This document shows, piece after piece, positions 24,230 to 36,899 of a stretch of DNA of 64,000 nucleotides. Made by a program: the position numbers and the translations under genes. Within the stretch, counting starts at the first letter, position 1. Each line of letters begins with the position of its first letter. A model generated the notes under the pieces. The model searched no databases and was not told the DNA's origin. It saw only the letters and a list, made by a program, of their open reading frames with translations. This DNA is from Telopea speciosissima (Eukaryota > Streptophyta > Magnoliopsida > Proteales > Proteaceae): positions 13,513,501-13,577,500 of the forward strand of contig NC_057916.1 of assembly GCF_018873765.1 (NCBI RefSeq). Direction: 5' to 3'.

Positions 24230-27200
24230 GTGGAAGTTGGAACAAAGCTGGCGTTGATGGCATTTTATGTAATTAAGTAAAGAAAAAATGAGTATTTATG
24301 AAATATCAACTTTTAATTTTTTTGGGTAACAATGAAGTAACAACTTTTGTGTATCAGCGTTTTGTTTTTATAAAGCGACAGAAAGGGGTTTAAGGCTTAA
24401 AATATCTGCTGCTGAGATACCCTTTGTGATAACTATTTAATAATAATGTACAATCTACATGGAAAAAAGAGAAAGTTTAAATGTTTCTGAAACAAACAAG
24501 GAGTTCTCCCCTCGTCTTTTGGGCATGTTATTTATTTCAGCTTTCTACTTCCAAAAAGCTTATAATGATTAATGCAGATGCCTGAGGCAAGCGTCCGTTT
24601 GGTTGCAAGAGAAATTTAAGAAAATTATATTTAATATCATTAAAACATTAACTTTGAAATATATTAAATTTAACTATGAGAGTTTATGAATGTCCCAGAT
24701 GTATTTAAAACTTAGTATTTTTTTTTAATTGTTTCTTATCTTATTTGCTAATATTTTATAAGGGGATAAAGAACTCCCATGAGTCTATCTCTCTCCTTCC
24801 TCATTTGAAAATATACCTTTGCCCCCTTATTTTTAGGAGGAGACAGATAGACATGACAGAAAATTACGTTCATTCTTCAAGGTTAAAGTATAAAAAGATT
24901 CTCAAAATAATTTAAAAGTGACATATCATTATATTATTATTAAAAATTATCATTGTCATGCATATTTTTTGTGTATATATGTGAATTCACATTATTGCCC
25001 TCATAAAAATTGGGTATCAAACTAAAAAGAAAAAAATAAATAAAAATACAAATTGTTTGACATCTTAGGGAGTTTCATAAAGAAAATCCTTTTCATTATC
25101 CTTTTCATGCATATTTTTTGTGTATATATGTGAATTCACATTATTGCCCTCATTAAAAAAATTGGGTATCAAACTAAAAAGAAAAAAAAAATAAAAATAC
25201 AAATTGTTTGACATCTTAGGGAGTTTCATAAAGAAAATCCTTTTCATTATTAAATTTAATTATATTTTGTAGTCAAATTTGTTTGATTTGTAAAATAAAT
25301 AAATTTTATATATTTACAATATGATAAAAGTTGTAGGTAGATTATATAATTACGATTGTAAAATTATCTTTCTGTTTTTTTTTAACCAGTGATTTCACTT
25401 TTCTCACTTGCAATGAAACCGAGCAGAAATTAAAGAGAACTCAAGTTAAAAAAATTTGTAATCACTACCTAATATGATTGTATAAACTATTTAAATTTCT
25501 TATTATAATTAATAATTATACTTTTCATATGTATCCTTTATTTTACGTTACATTTTTTTTTTTTTGGTAAATCTTTATTTTACTTTCAAACTCAAGGATT
25601 TTGAATGCAAAGTAAAGTGAATTTTAATATCTAAATTTAGAATAATGTGGAGTTAATGATGTAATCATGTGGGTTAATAATTACAAAACTTTCCTTTTTA
25701 GTCTTGAAAATTTCTTCGGTCTTCCTTTCAATTTCCCTTGCATTGTAAGAAGTTGATAAGATTTTTGCATGTTTCGTGAGGTGGAGAGGACCAAGTTGAG
25801 GAATGTCTAGGGCAAGGCAGTTCCGTGTCTTTCTAAACTTCAGATAAATCTAAGAAAACTTTTACTAATTGGTAAGTTAATTTTTGCCAATTAGCTTTAC
25901 TAGTAAAGGTACCAACTTATTGAGCAAGGTCTTTTTTTATTTTTTGTTAAATTCTCATCTTCATGCAGGGAAGGAAAAGTTGGGGGCAAAATTCAAAGAT
26001 TTGGAATCGGATGGGCAGAATTGACCGATTTGATTCAAGATTGGCAATCTCTATTCCAGAGTTCTAGGTGGTCCATAGCCCAAATCTGAGCAACTACAAT
26101 GGTTACTCATGTATCAACGAGGGGTGTCAATTTTAGGCTCACACCGGCAGGCCAGATCGGAAAACCTGAGACCAGCCCGATCCATTTAATAAACTTGTCG
26201 GGCTTGAGCCCTACCCGAATAACAGTCGATCGTTTTCGGTGCAAGGGTGCAGCCCGACGGTCACCTGACCTAGACCGACTGACTAATAGCCTGACCCAGC
26301 CCAACATGTTTACAACCTGGTTATGGCTCGTTTATAGTCTGTTTTGCTAAGCCCGATTATGACCTGTTTATAGCCCGTTTAGAGATACATGTGTCATTAG
26401 CCCATTTAAGGCTTGACCGTACACATACAAGGTCTCACCTTGATCCTGTTCAACATGTGCATGTGTGAAAATAAACCCCAAACCCCCTGGAGATAAGAAA
26501 ACATAGTCAATCTTTTCCAAGGAATTCTACTCTTCTGGTTTTCATTTTGCAATATGAAGATTACTCTACTCTTTTTCATAAGTAATGTGAGACCAAAATT
26601 TTCTCATTACTTTGCTTTACAAGTAATATTAGGGAGGCGTTGGATTCAAACCTTGTGAGAGATCAAAACAAGAAAACTCAAAAGATGCATTTTGAAATTT
26701 CTTTTCCTTTTGTAAATTCGAATTCATTAGGTAGCCCCACGGCTTTTTCCATTCATTTGATACAACAACCTTTTAGTCGAAGAGCTAAAACCACGTCACA
26801 TTGCAAAGGTCAATAAGCTTTGATCATTAAGGTGCATGGCCTTTAGGGATGAGCAAGATATGAATATGATTTTATTCATGAAGGAGGTAAATACAAATCG
26901 AACAATTAACATAAATTTCATCGCTACACACATACGGTCCCGCCATGTCCCAATTAGTTTGAAAGGAAATGAGGAGCATTCCATCATGTTATTTGTTTAA
27001 AAAAAAAACAAGACATACTATATCATGTTTAGGCTGGGATTGAGTTCATCGGCGGCCTGAGGTTGAGCGGCCATCATGTTACGTTCAACTTACAAGCCAC
27101 CACGTAGAATCCATGCTGATCCAAGGTTGGTAGACAAACTCAATTCAAAATTCAAAATTACCGTTCAAATTTCAAATATGCCAAACCAGTGAGGAACTCG

Positions 27201-27400
27201 TCTACCAATCATTGAATTGGCATAGAATCCACATAACGGTGTGGGAGTTGAATGCAGCCCGAAGGCTGCTGCTCAACCCAACCACCTGAGAGATAAAAGG
27301 TTGTGCAGAAGAGCATGTAACAATTGCAATACTATCCAGCTTGCGTCAGCCAGAGCAGACAATTAAAGGCGACAGCAGAAGCAAATTACCAGGGGTCTAC
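24230..27400. other. Gene-free AT-rich region
   Basis: No coding region is recognised. It includes a 149-bp tandem duplication (24957-25254) and, from about 26117, a GGGGTGTCAATTTTAGGC end of a hAT-like repeat whose right terminus is not apparent. Confidence 0.5.
24957..25254. repeat. 149-bp tandem duplication
   Basis: Two copies start with CATGCATATTTTTTGTGTAT at 24957 and 25106 and end in AAAATCCTTTTCATTAT. They are nearly identical apart from length changes in A-runs. A diverged single relative occurs at about 32880-33235. Confidence 0.9.
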
Positions 27401-27403
27401 CTG

Positions 27404-27650
27404 ATTTCACAATTATGAGGAGAATAATAGCTCATGAGAGCTTGTGTCAAACCCTAAATTAAAAACCTCTATATAAGGCCAAGGTCCCACACTGCAAGTC
27501 TCTGCAACCAGCAAAAATAGACATTTATATTTGTTTCAGCTTTTAGGTTAGGTATCAGCTTCTCAATTACTGTCAAAGTTGAGAAATGAAGGGCTTCTTC
27601 CCTTCTTTATATTTACTTTTTCATGTTAGCAAGGGGGGTGGTGGTGAATA
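27404..27650 (+). pseudogene. Internally deleted copy of the small proline-rich gene
   Basis: From ATTTCACAATTATGAGGAG through a TATATAA box (27470-27476) and the leader GCAAGTCTCTGCAACCAGC, this copy follows the promoter and 5'UTR of the gene at 34899. It then jumps directly to the final codons TVKVEK, with stop TGA at 27587-27589, and to the matching 3'UTR CTTCTTCCCTTCTTTATATT. The start codon and about 75 codons are missing. The junction falls at a short TTAC/ACT match. The promoter elements look intact, so a short noncoding transcript is possible. Confidence 0.85.
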
Positions 27651-27779
27651 GAGGTGGGAAAGAGCGGCTCTTGGGACCTTGGATAGAAGTGATCTGTTGG
27701 TTGAATGCGGATCATGTCCTTGTACGTACAAATACCGTCCAAGGTCCTGAGTTTGACCCAGCCCTAATGATGTAGGTCT

Positions 27780-29950
27780 GGAATTACGAAGATAGCGTTT
27801 GGGGCAGGTACTTGTTTTTAAAATGGGAGAGGGTTCTCTGACCAAGCGGAATAGGGGATTGCACTCATGATGGGTGACAGAATGGTTTCGCAACAAGGGT
27901 AAAGAGGTGATTTTAATGTGAGGAGGAGAGATATACAGAGAGAGAGAGACATTAGTGTATTCTTTGCTGCTTTCTCAGAGAACCTTTCCCTTTTAAATAT
28001 ATAAGGAGTCCCTCCCACTGACCTCATATTCCACGAGGCATTTCCCAAGTTGCCTATTAAAATTAGGGCAAGAGTTCTTTGTGAAGGAGTATGACCCTTG
28101 CCTGCATGGGGGCCAATAAAAACGCATGCATGGAATCATCATGGGGTAGGATTTTCGCCTTTCATTGAGGGTAGGACGATCATTTCACACCTATTGTATG
28201 TAGATGTGGGCAGTACACTCCCCCCACTGGAAAATATTCTCTTTAAAATTATTAGTCCTATGAATTTTAAGGCTGGAATAGATGGTTAAAAATGTATGAT
28301 TATGTTAACATTTTGTATGCATTGCAGATGAGTGGGGCACAGACCTATTACTAGGACTTGTTAGACGTTCCCATTTTATTATAGGAAAGGTGTCACTTCT
28401 CTTTTTTTTTTTCTAAAAAAAAAATTTTGTTTTCAAATTGACTTTTCCATCGTTTCTAAAAAATTGTCTACAAATTTCGACAATAATTAATCCACCATAT
28501 TTTTTAAAAATATATATTTTCAATTTCCACTTGTTTTTTTCTAACCCTTAGTATGATTTTTTTTACAACTTGCTATTTGGTTTTTTTCATTCAACTAAAT
28601 GGTTCATTGTGTAGCTCTAAAATCATCTCACCATTTTGAATTTTTGTGAATCTAGTTCTATAGGTAGGATATATCTGATTAAAGGTTTTTCTTCATTCCT
28701 AACATTTGACATGAAAATACATAAGGGACAATTTCTTAAGACGCGCACAATAGCAAATCCACGATATTGGTGACGTTTATTTATTAACGTTTAATGGAAA
28801 TAATAATTTTCGTTACTTAGTAAAGTTGATCTTATCTATATCCAATGGCCAAACTTGCTTGCGTAACATGCACGCAATTTTATTCAATGTCTATACTACC
28901 CTTCCATTTATGTACATTTGCCTTTTTTCTTCCTATTTATGCTTATGCACTCTTCAATTCATTGAGAACCATATATCTCACTCTTGTTGAGAATAGCTAT
29001 AGAGATGGCTTCAGCCAAAACATTCAGTGGAGCTTTTTTTGTTTTTTTTTTTTCTCTTTTTCAGATGTGTTTTGGATTCATTTTGAAAAGTGATCTATCT
29101 TCTTCTATTTTATCGATCTGCTGCCTTTGGGGTTTCAGGATCTATTGCAGAAGACAACTAATACAAGAAAATGGTTTCGAGAACTAATATGTTAATTTGA
29201 GGATTTCAATCAGGTTAGTTTCGTTCATTCCCTTTGTATTCTCCATTTCCATTGTTAGTTTAACAAAGATTTATCTTTATTAGTGCATGATTATATGCTA
29301 TGTTTGGGAATTTTGTGTTTCTTTGATGTTGTATTTTCTTTGTGACCTAATAAGAAATATTAGGATTAAATTATCCATTTGCAATGTGGTCATTTAGAAT
29401 GATTAGCCTACATGTGCGATAAAAAATTTTAGATAACAAATTTGAGAATGATATTTATAACCTTAGGTTTGGATCACACCCTATGATTTTCTCGGCTGTA
29501 GATCCATGGGTGATCCGTGGTCAAGAGCATAGACTCTTATAAGAAATCACTACCATGCAAGGTTAGTAATCTCGGTATCGTTTGGATTGGATTGGATCGG
29601 CCGATATGGATTGGGATTGTCCAAACTAAGGCAAATATGACACTTTTGCCCCTATTTTTTTTAATATAAAAAATCTGATGTTTTAAAACCTTTTTATTCT
29701 TCTGTACAGTTGGATAGGATCAGTATCGGGATCAGTCTCGGCCAATACCAATTCGATCCAACCAAAATCGACCGATCTGATCCAAGATTAAGAATTAATG
29801 AGAAGGTATCAACCTAGTATCTGCAAGGGCCTTGGTTGATTGTAGTCAGGTCTTGAGATCAAAGAGATCAAAATCTTGCCTTGGGGAGGAAGTTTGAGGG
29901 ATATATAAAACACTTCCCTAATCTCCCTCCCCCACCAACCCCAATTAAAA
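27780..29950. repeat. Duplicated noncoding blocks
   Basis: 27784-27960 resembles 36105-36200 (GATAGCGTTTGG.GCAGGTACTTG). 28325-28760 aligns with 32352-32770 (ACAGACCTATTACTAGGACTTGTTAGA-type, AAATTGTCTACAAATTTC, AGGATATATCT). No gene is recognised. 29560-29790 is the GGATCGG/GATATGG-type dispersed repeat. Confidence 0.55.
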
Positions 29951-30107
29951 AAATGCTCATTGTCTTTTACTTTTAGTGGATATATAAGGTCCCTTGTTTT
30001 TTAGTGCTCATTATTGGATATTTCACAATAGTGGTTTTTCGATCCGAGCAATGATGCTTACCTAGGGAGGGGGAGGGGGAGGGTGGGGTCCGTGGGGGGT
30101 GGGGGGG

Positions 30108-30295
30108 CATTATCTTCTCCAATTTTTTGAAGTGTGGCACTGCGCCAGTGTTAGGTGGAGATGTCAACACCTGACAACTGTTGCATCCAATGGTCCATAT
30201 CAATGAGATCGGACTGTTGGATGCGTCAGCTGTCAGGTGTCGACATCTCCACTTAACACTGCCACACTTTAAGCATTGGAGAGGATAATCATCCG
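30108..30295. mobile_element. Foldback element, family C
   Basis: The arms pair well: AAGTGTGGCACTGCGCCAGT and GGTGGAGATGTCAACACCTG on the left, with the inverse CAGGTGTCGACATCTCCACT and AACACTGCCACACTTTAAG on the right. They meet near 30200 around TCCAATGGTCC / GGACTGTTGGATG. Confidence 0.75.
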
Positions 30296-30561
30296 GTGGG
30301 GGGAGGCAACCGGAAAGAAAAGAAACAAAGAAAACCAAACAAAATTTAGCAACGGGACAAAAAAGAAACAAAGAAAACCAAACAAAATTTATCTGACACA
30401 TGATGAAGCCTCCTAAAGAATTGCAGCAAAAGGTAAAATGCTATCATTGTTAATTGCTCCAATATGTATGTGCTAATAAGGCTGTTGTTAATGTGTCTCA
30501 TCAATTAATTTGGATTTTTCAACAGAGCCATGCACGGAACAGGAAGAATCAAATATAGAGA

Positions 30562-30815
30562 AGGGAGGAAACCCTTCCTTCATTTCTCAACTTTGATGGT
30601 AACCAGTTTTCTTATCACCAGCTTTGTTATGAACTTGGTTCATCTGAGTTGGAGGAGATGGAGAAAGGATAACATGGACTTGAACTGGATATTAGGGTAA
30701 TTTGGTTTCTCCATTGTTGCAGCATGGAGCCTTGGAGCTCTGGTCTCCAAGTCCTCGTCATCTGGAAATCAAAACACAATCTTTGAGGAACTCCTCCGAT
30801 GGCGATTGAGCCTGG
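30562..30815 (-). pseudogene. Small proline-rich gene copy, left arm
   Basis: Read on the minus strand it follows the gene at 34899 from AGGCTCAATCGCCATCGGAG through GATTGTGTTTTGATTTCCAG and GACTTGGA to the C-terminal GTCAAAGTTGAGAAATG-like end. Frameshifts and stops occur in the middle, and the start codon is not conserved. It cannot encode the 83-residue product. Confidence 0.8.
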
Positions 30816-30954
30816 GAAACATCCTTAAAACTTCCAGGAGAAATAGATGATAATGAGAACTAGGAAGGTGATACTTAAAAACTATAGCATCATAGCTTTT
30901 GGGTATCACATTCCCAGTTCCCATTATCATCAATTTTTCTTGTGAGTTTTAACT

Positions 30955-31215
30955 ATGTTTCCCAGTCTCAATCTCCATCTGAGGAGTTCATCAAAGATTG
31001 TGTTTTGGCTTCAATATGGTGAAGACTTCGAGATGAGCCGCCCCGGGGCTTCACGCAACAACAATGAAGGAACCAATTAATTGCCCAAACCTCTAGTTCA
31101 AGCCCATTTACCCCTTCCCCCACCTTCTCGAACTCTGATGACTGAAATTCATAACAAATTCGGCGATAAGAATTGAAATTGGTTACCGTCAAAGTTAAGG
31201 AATGAAGGGATGGTT
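30955..31215 (+). pseudogene. Small proline-rich gene copy, right arm
   Basis: The plus strand shows AGTCTCAATCTCCATCTGAG, AAGATTGTGTTTTGG, GAACCAATTAATTGCCC, AAACCTCTAGTTCA and GTCAAAGTTAAGGAATGA. These parallel the gene at 34899 in order. Indels destroy the frame. It is the inverted partner of the copy at 30562-30815. Confidence 0.8.
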
Positions 31216-31346
31216 TCTTCTCTTCTCTATATTTGCTTCTTCAAGTTCCATTCACGGCTCCATTGAGAATCTAAATTGATTGAAGAGACATGTTAAGAAC
31301 TGCCCTGTTAGCAGATATTGTAACAATTCAATATTAAATTGAAGGG

Positions 31347-31490
31347 CTCATGTTCTCTGTGCCGCAACACAGGCTGCGCCCAGACACATGGGCCTGTTAC
31401 TCAGCGGGGCAGGGTGGTCATTGCACCCACCCCCATGTGTTTGGGTGCAACCTATGCCCCCGGCACAAAAAACATTCTCCCTAAATTTAA
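31347..31490. mobile_element. Foldback-like element with GGTCATT core
   Basis: GCGCCCAGACACATGGGC and the inverse GTGTTTGGGTGCAAC flank a centre with GGGGCAGGGTGGTCATTG. GTGCCG and CGGCAC occur at the ends. It adjoins the large inverted repeat. Confidence 0.5.
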
Positions 31491-31499
31491 TTTGGGAAA

Positions 31500-33300
31500 A
31501 TGGTTTTTGTGGGGGTAGGAGGAGCATGCCTTTGTGCTAGACACAGTCGGGGGTGAAATGACCGTCCCACCCTGTTGATGCTTTCATGTGCGCTCCTATT
31601 GATTTATATGATGACAAGCATTTTACCATTTACTGCAATTTTTTTGGAGGCTTCATTTCCTTCGGATAACATATCAATCTTGTTGGGTTTTGTTTTTGGA
31701 TCCTTATAAGTGTTACTAAACCTAGTGAAGTTTAATGCTCCTTGCAAGAACATAGGATAGTAATTGTGATAAATTGATTGACCATCCATCTCATTACCCA
31801 AATTTTAGTCAAAAGTGAGCAAGAAAAGTTGCTTAAATTTTGATTCAAATTTTTAGTAAAATTACCAAGATGTCATTAAATATTGGTATTTTAATACAAA
31901 ATGACATCTATTGTAATTTTAGCCACTTCCTCTTCTCATTGTTAAGCTGAAATTGTACCAATGAGATATTCGTCTGGTCCTCTATCATATGGACTAACCC
32001 ATGTATTGTCACATGATAAATAGTAAAACATTATACTTCACTATACATATTGAGGGAGAAGAAAACCCTTTGTTTTTATTTCTTGCTTTTTTATTTTTTC
32101 CATATTTAGCACCAATGCTCACTTACAAAAACCACTATTGTGAAGTATCAAATAATTGTTTATCCAAAAAAAAAAAAAATCAAATAATTAGCACTAAACA
32201 AAATAAACATTATGTCATCATGATCATTCATGATATCCATTAATAGTAAAAGATTATGATCTGATAATATTTGCCAATTGATATATATCGTTGGTCTCGC
32301 CCTTCCCCTTTAGTGTTTTTGAGATTAAGGAAGAATTATAATGTCATGCATTGCATTGCACATCACTGGGGCTGAGACCTATGTACAGGACTTGTTAGAA
32401 ATTACCTAAATTACCTTTATATTATAGGAATGGTGTTGTGGTTGTTTATGGTTTTTTTTTTTTTACTTTTGCTGTTTCCAAATTTGACTTCTCCATCATT
32501 TCCAAATATTGTCTACAAATTTCAAGGACAATTAACCTACCACGTTGTGTTTTTTTTTTTGTATTTTCAGTTAAATGTTATTTATGTGATTTGTCATCAA
32601 GGGAACAAGATTACAACTTGCTACTTGTTTTTTTTTTTAAGTGTTGTCGATTGAGAGGGATTCGAAGGATCATCTCATCGTTTTGATTTTCGTGTTGTCT
32701 AACTTTATAGACAGGATATATCTAATCGAAGGTTTTCCTTATTCCCAACATATTACATGAAAATATATAATGGGAATGTCTGAATGATACCTTAATAGAT
32801 GTAGTTGGAACTTTCTTAATTGCCCTTTGTCTTATTCTCAGAAGTTCTTTATATTAAGGGTATAAACAAAGGTTTTTTTTTTTTAAATAATTTGAAAGTT
32901 ACATATAATTATATCATTATCAAAAAATGTCATTTCCATGCATATTTTTTTGCTTTACTAGTATAATACAATTCTTTTTTTATGAGGGTAAATCATGTCA
33001 TTTCACATGGAAAATGACAAATTGACAACTATTGAAAATGACATGATAAGTCACTTTTCAATCTATTTTGAAAGTACATTTTTACCCTCAACTAAAATTA
33101 GTTTTAAGAGCAAGACAAAGACAATCAAAAGAAGATTACAATAACTTCACCATTTTTGTGACAACAAGATGCTCCTTACACTAAAAGAACAAAAAAATAA
33201 GGTTACAAATTATTTGACACCTTGAGAGACATGTGCAAATCAAATTGCATAGGACATAAGAAGCTCACAGTAGCAAATCTATCTCACAAATTACTTGGGA
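31500..33300. other. No gene; duplicated noncoding blocks
   Basis: 32080-32290 aligns with 36308-36475 (ATGTCATCATGATCATTCAT and AGATTATGATCTGATA-type). 32352-32770 aligns with 28325-28760. 32880-33235 aligns with the tandem unit at 24957. Open frames here are T-run-rich and not gene-like. Confidence 0.5.
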
Positions 33301-33307
33301 CTGATAT

Positions 33308-33500
33308 GGATCCAAATCGATCCTCTACGGCACAGCTGCCCCATCCTGTCGTGTTGTGTAGACTCAGCGTTGTGCGCAAAGATCGTCTTACCCCACTCGG
33401 ACAAGGTGCTCGGGCATGGATAAGACAGACTTTGCATGCAGCCCTGTGTCTGCATAGTACGGCAGGACAGGGCAGCTGCGCCGTAGAGGATCCAAATCCG
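33308..33500. mobile_element. Foldback element, family B
   Basis: The arms GATCCTCTACGGCACAGCTGCC and the inverse GGCAGCTGCGCCGTAGAGGATC pair for more than 70 bp with some mismatches. The termini match the element at 15589-15770. Open frames of 78-116 codons on both strands are artefacts of the palindrome. Confidence 0.8.
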
Positions 33501-33519
33501 ACTAATATAGTATTTTGCA

Positions 33520-34700
33520 TTTATGGGGGTGGAGAGAGTTTTCTTACCCACAAACACCCTTGTATTAAATAGATGGGGAATTCTTAGTAAAATACAACAA
33601 ATAAAGGGGGGAGGGGGGAGGAAAATCGGTTTTATGAAGATACCAGGAAATTTATGTTTTCAGCGAAGAAAGAGTGCTTGGTGTGGAAGTGCAAAGATGG
33701 AAAGGGAGTAGCACCTAACTACATAAAGCATCCATAAACTTTCAAATTCAAATGGTCAAACCCCATAAATGATCTGTTTTATGATATTTATTTGATAAGA
33801 AACGTAAATTTTAATGTCTTAGTCAAATGTATTTACCTGTATATTTTGAACACTGCACTACTGCAGTACACCATCGACAAAATTCCAAAACTACCCTTAT
33901 GCAGAATATAAAGATTTTCAATAACCTTAAAGAAATTTACCAAATTAACTTTGAGAAATTCATTGTTTTAATTTTCTATTGTAGACTTCCACTACTAATC
34001 CCCTTCCATCCACCTTTTCATTTGGACTGGAGCAAAGTTAGGGCTCGTTTGGTTTGCTTTGATTATATACATGGAAGTGTTAAGAATAGTATTTGCTTAT
34101 TACAAAACAAAATCATTAGTACATACATAATCCATAATTTCTAGAAGGGAGAGAGATCTCTGAGCAAGCAGGATAGGGGAGCACACCAATGGGTTGCGGT
34201 ACGTTTGTTATCGACTATAGGAAGGCAGCACGGTCATTTTATGTGAGAAAGAGGGAGACAAACACAAAGGTGCTAGTGTATCTTATCCCAGAGGCTCAAA
34301 GAACTTTTGCCATTTATAAAATTAATCGAATAACCTTCGACTTAGATGCATTCCATAACATAGTGAATTGGAGATGAATGAAACCCAATTACAAATACAA
34401 TCATTATGATGAAAAGATCTGCAATTAACTAACTTGAATGTATATATTTCATTAAGGAAAATGAAGTATTTCAACCCTTAAAAAACAAAAGAGGAAAATG
34501 AAGGATAGATCCACAAAGAAGTTCTCTTCTTAAGAGACATTTTTGGACTCGATCATCCAGTAGTTCCCACCCCTCCACTTATCCAAACAGACCCTAAATG
34601 TGCTCCAAGTGTAGAATTGTAATTATTTCCAAGACAAAGCCTCATTTCATTTTGTTAATTTGACCCTGCCAATTTGTTCGCACCGTCTACCTCATTTCCA
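33520..34700. repeat. Dispersed 1.1-kb block, copy 2
   Basis: It aligns with 17480-18590 but lacks the foldback insertion present there. It has its own internal additions, for example 34230-34520. It ends where the promoter region of the small proline-rich gene begins. Confidence 0.75.
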
Positions 34701-34760
34701 TAATTTCACAATTATGAGGAGAGTAGCTGATGAGAGCTAGTTTCAAACCTTAAAAACCTC

Positions 34761-34767
34761 TATATAA
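34761..34767 (+). promoter_or_regulatory. TATA box of the small proline-rich gene
   Basis: TATATAAGG lies 132-138 bases before the ATG. The same box and the leader behind it are conserved in the copy at 27470-27476. Confidence 0.65.
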
Positions 34768-34898
34768 GGCCAATAAGGAAACCCTCACTGCAAGTCTCTC
34801 CAACCAGCAAAAATAGCTTGTTTATATTTGTTTCAGCTTTCTAGGTATCAGTTTCCAAGTTACCATTTTCAACTATTTCTTTCGGGAGAGTTGTAAGG

Positions 34899-35150
34899 AT
34901 GTCTTCTTCCAGGATCAATCGACATCGTAGGAGCACCTCAGGGATTGTGTTTTGGTTTCCCGATGAAGTGGATGACTTGGATTCGAGCCCCATGCCTCCA
35001 CCCAGCAACAAAGGTGGAACCGAATTGCCAAAACCTCCAGTTCACCCTTCTCCTCCGCCACCTCCTCCAACTCTGAAGACTGAGACTGATAAAGTTGATA
35101 AGAAAGCCGGTGATGAGAAAGTGGCAGTCACTGTCAAAGTTGAGAAATAA
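34899..35150 (+). CDS. Small basic proline-rich protein, unknown family (83 aa)
   Basis: An ATG-initiated frame of 83 codons encodes a basic N-terminus (SSSRINRHRRST), then GIVFWFPDEVDDLDSS, a proline-rich middle with a PPPPPP run at about residues 52-57, and a Lys/Glu/Val-rich tail ending VTVKVEK. There is no signal peptide, membrane segment or recognised domain; the product is likely small and disordered. A TATA box and a plausible leader precede it, and AATAAA follows at 35212. Three other copies in the window are broken, while this one keeps its frame. That suggests it is the functional member, but short length alone cannot prove coding. Confidence 0.6.
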   Translation: MSSSRINRHRRSTSGIVFWFPDEVDDLDSSPMPPPSNKGGTELPKPPVHPSPPPPPPTLKTETDKVDKKAGDEKVAVTVKVEK

Positions 35151-35211
35151 AGGGATTCTTCCCTTCTTTCTATTTACTTTTTCATGTTAGAAGATACTGG
35201 AAAAGTTCAAT

Positions 35212-35217
35212 AATAAA
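35212..35217 (+). terminator. Candidate polyadenylation signal
   Basis: AATAAA lies 61 bases after the stop codon of the small proline-rich gene, within the stretch shared with its copies. Confidence 0.45.
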
Positions 35218-35352
35218 GTTGGTTTATATATGAATCAGATAGCATTTTAGCATTTGCAGCAATTCTTTTAGTATAGGCTTTCATCTTGGGTTCAGATTAC
35301 AGATAAATCTGGTTGGGGTTGCAGGGGTGGTACGGTGGTGGTGGTGGTGAAT

Positions 35353-35599
35353 CATGGTTTTAGTGCACGGTATAGAAACGAGCATCGGCAACACGTAAAA
35401 CCGATATAATATCGATATGGTATTGGCTTAGATCGGTTGTATTGGATAAAATTATCCCTGAATTTCCTAAAAATGAGTTTTCTGACCATTTTACCCTTTG
35501 TCCGTATTGTGCTACCGATACAATATCGATATCAACGATTAGCAAAGCCAGTACGTATCGTCTGATTTGAGCTATATGATACCAATACTTAGAACCATG
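35353..35599. mobile_element. hAT-like MITE with perfect 8-bp duplication (247 bp)
   Basis: The element begins CATGGTTTTAG and ends CTTAGAACCATG. TGGTGAAT flanks both sides (35345-35352 and 35600-35607). The paralogous sequence at 27640-27650 has the uninterrupted site. The interior consists of CGATATAATATCGATATGG-type repeats, which links the dispersed GATATCGG repeats to this MITE family. Confidence 0.9.
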
Positions 35600-35609
35600 T
35601 GGTGAATAG

Positions 35610-36195
35610 AGGAGGGAAAGAGCGGTTCTTGGGACCTTGGATAGAAATCATGTTAGGGTATTTTTTGAAGTTCAAATTTTTTTCCCCCTTCTTAGGCCAC
35701 ATTAGCGAGCAATAGGTAACTTTGGGGATTAATAAATCCTTTCAAAATAGAAACTAATGGTTAATAAAATATATATTTTAACCTACTTTATAATGTTGTG
35801 GATCAAAATAATGTGAGCCATTGTTACCCTTCTAATGGTTCAGAGGAAGAAGCCGATCCAATGAACCTTTCTTGTACTTTTATTCACTTTATTCTTCTGA
35901 CCCAAAAAACTTTCCTTGCATTAACACAATAGATAGTGAGATGAACCAAATAAGAAAGAGCAATTAATATCCGGGATAATTACGGGTTTAACGACTAGTT
36001 GTTGACTTCCGAATCATGGCTAGAGGGATGGCAAATTTGGAGGGATATAAACGGGATACCGGTCCTTAAGTCTCGAGACACCCCTGTGGTATTGGTTTAG
36101 TATAACCAAAGATAGCGTTTGGAGCAGGTACTTGTTTTAAAAAATGAGAGAAAGTTTTCTGACCAATTGATATAGCCACATACAGGAGTGCACTA
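35610..36195. other. No gene; paralogous flank of the small-gene block
   Basis: It begins with sequence shared with 27650-27700 (GAGCGGTTCTTGGGACCTTG) and is otherwise unassigned. Confidence 0.4.
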
Positions 36196-36198
36196 ATG

Positions 36199-36305
36199 AA
36201 AGGGTTCGGTTTCTTTGCACGTATCAATAGGTGAACGTACATGTGATTGGGTCTCACATGTATGTTCACCTATTCATACGTGCAAAGGAACCGAACTCTT
36301 TATCT
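36199..36305. mobile_element. Short foldback element
   Basis: GGTTCGGTTTCTTTGCACGT and AATAGGTGAACGTACATGTG pair with the inverse right arm around GATTGGGTC. Arms are about 45 bp. Confidence 0.75.
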
Positions 36306-36524
36306 TCCATGGTTAGCACCTGTGCTCAGGTCCAAAACCACTATTCTGAAATATCAAAATAATTAGCACTAAAGAAAAGAAACGCTATGTCATCATGATC
36401 ATTCATGATATCCACTCAAAGTAAAAGGTTATGATCTGATACTATTTGCCAAGCAATATATTATCATTGATGCAAGTTCCCTCACCCCTCTCCAAGGTGG
36501 AACTTGATCTCAAGACCCGACAAC

Positions 36525-36893
36525 TAGGGGTGTCAATCGATCGGTTATGGTCGATCCTAGTCTAGTCTAATCGATCCTCATCAATTAAACCCCACACTGT
36601 TTAGATAATTGGGCCTCATAGGTTAGGGCATGGGCATTTTTCTATTCAATAGGTCGATTGGTTACCGGTCTATAATTGGGCTCAAGGTAATCAGATAATT
36701 ATTGATCGGTCATAGTATTCTATCAGTCCCAATTGAAAGGTTGTTGGGTCAATACCTTGCATTAGAAATGTTAGATTCTTAATTGTTCAGTGCTTAAGTC
36801 CAACACATTTAATAATAGATCAGACGAGTTTCAAGCTTGAACTAGTCAATTCAGGTCGGACCTATCAGTGTGGGCCAACTTTTGACACCCCTA
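36525..36893. mobile_element. Non-autonomous hAT-like element (369 bp)
   Basis: The termini TAGGGGTGTCAA and TTTGACACCCCTA match the element at 16901. Flanks CCGACAAC and CGCGCGACAA resemble each other but do not give a clean 8-bp duplication. Confidence 0.65.
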
Positions 36894-36899
36894 CGCGCG

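Larger units (their letters stand above)
30450..31330. repeat. Large, nearly loopless inverted repeat built from two gene copies
   Basis: Arms of about 435 bp (30450-30885 and 30892-31330) are inverted copies of the small proline-rich gene region, joined by a spacer of only about 6 bp (AGCATC). At the centre GTGATACTTAAAAACTAT faces ATAGCTTTTGGGTATCAC. At the outside, TCATCAATTAATTTGGATTT faces the inverse of a closely similar sequence near 31275. A transcript through it would fold into a hairpin several hundred bases long. The arms differ by scattered substitutions and small indels. Confidence 0.85.
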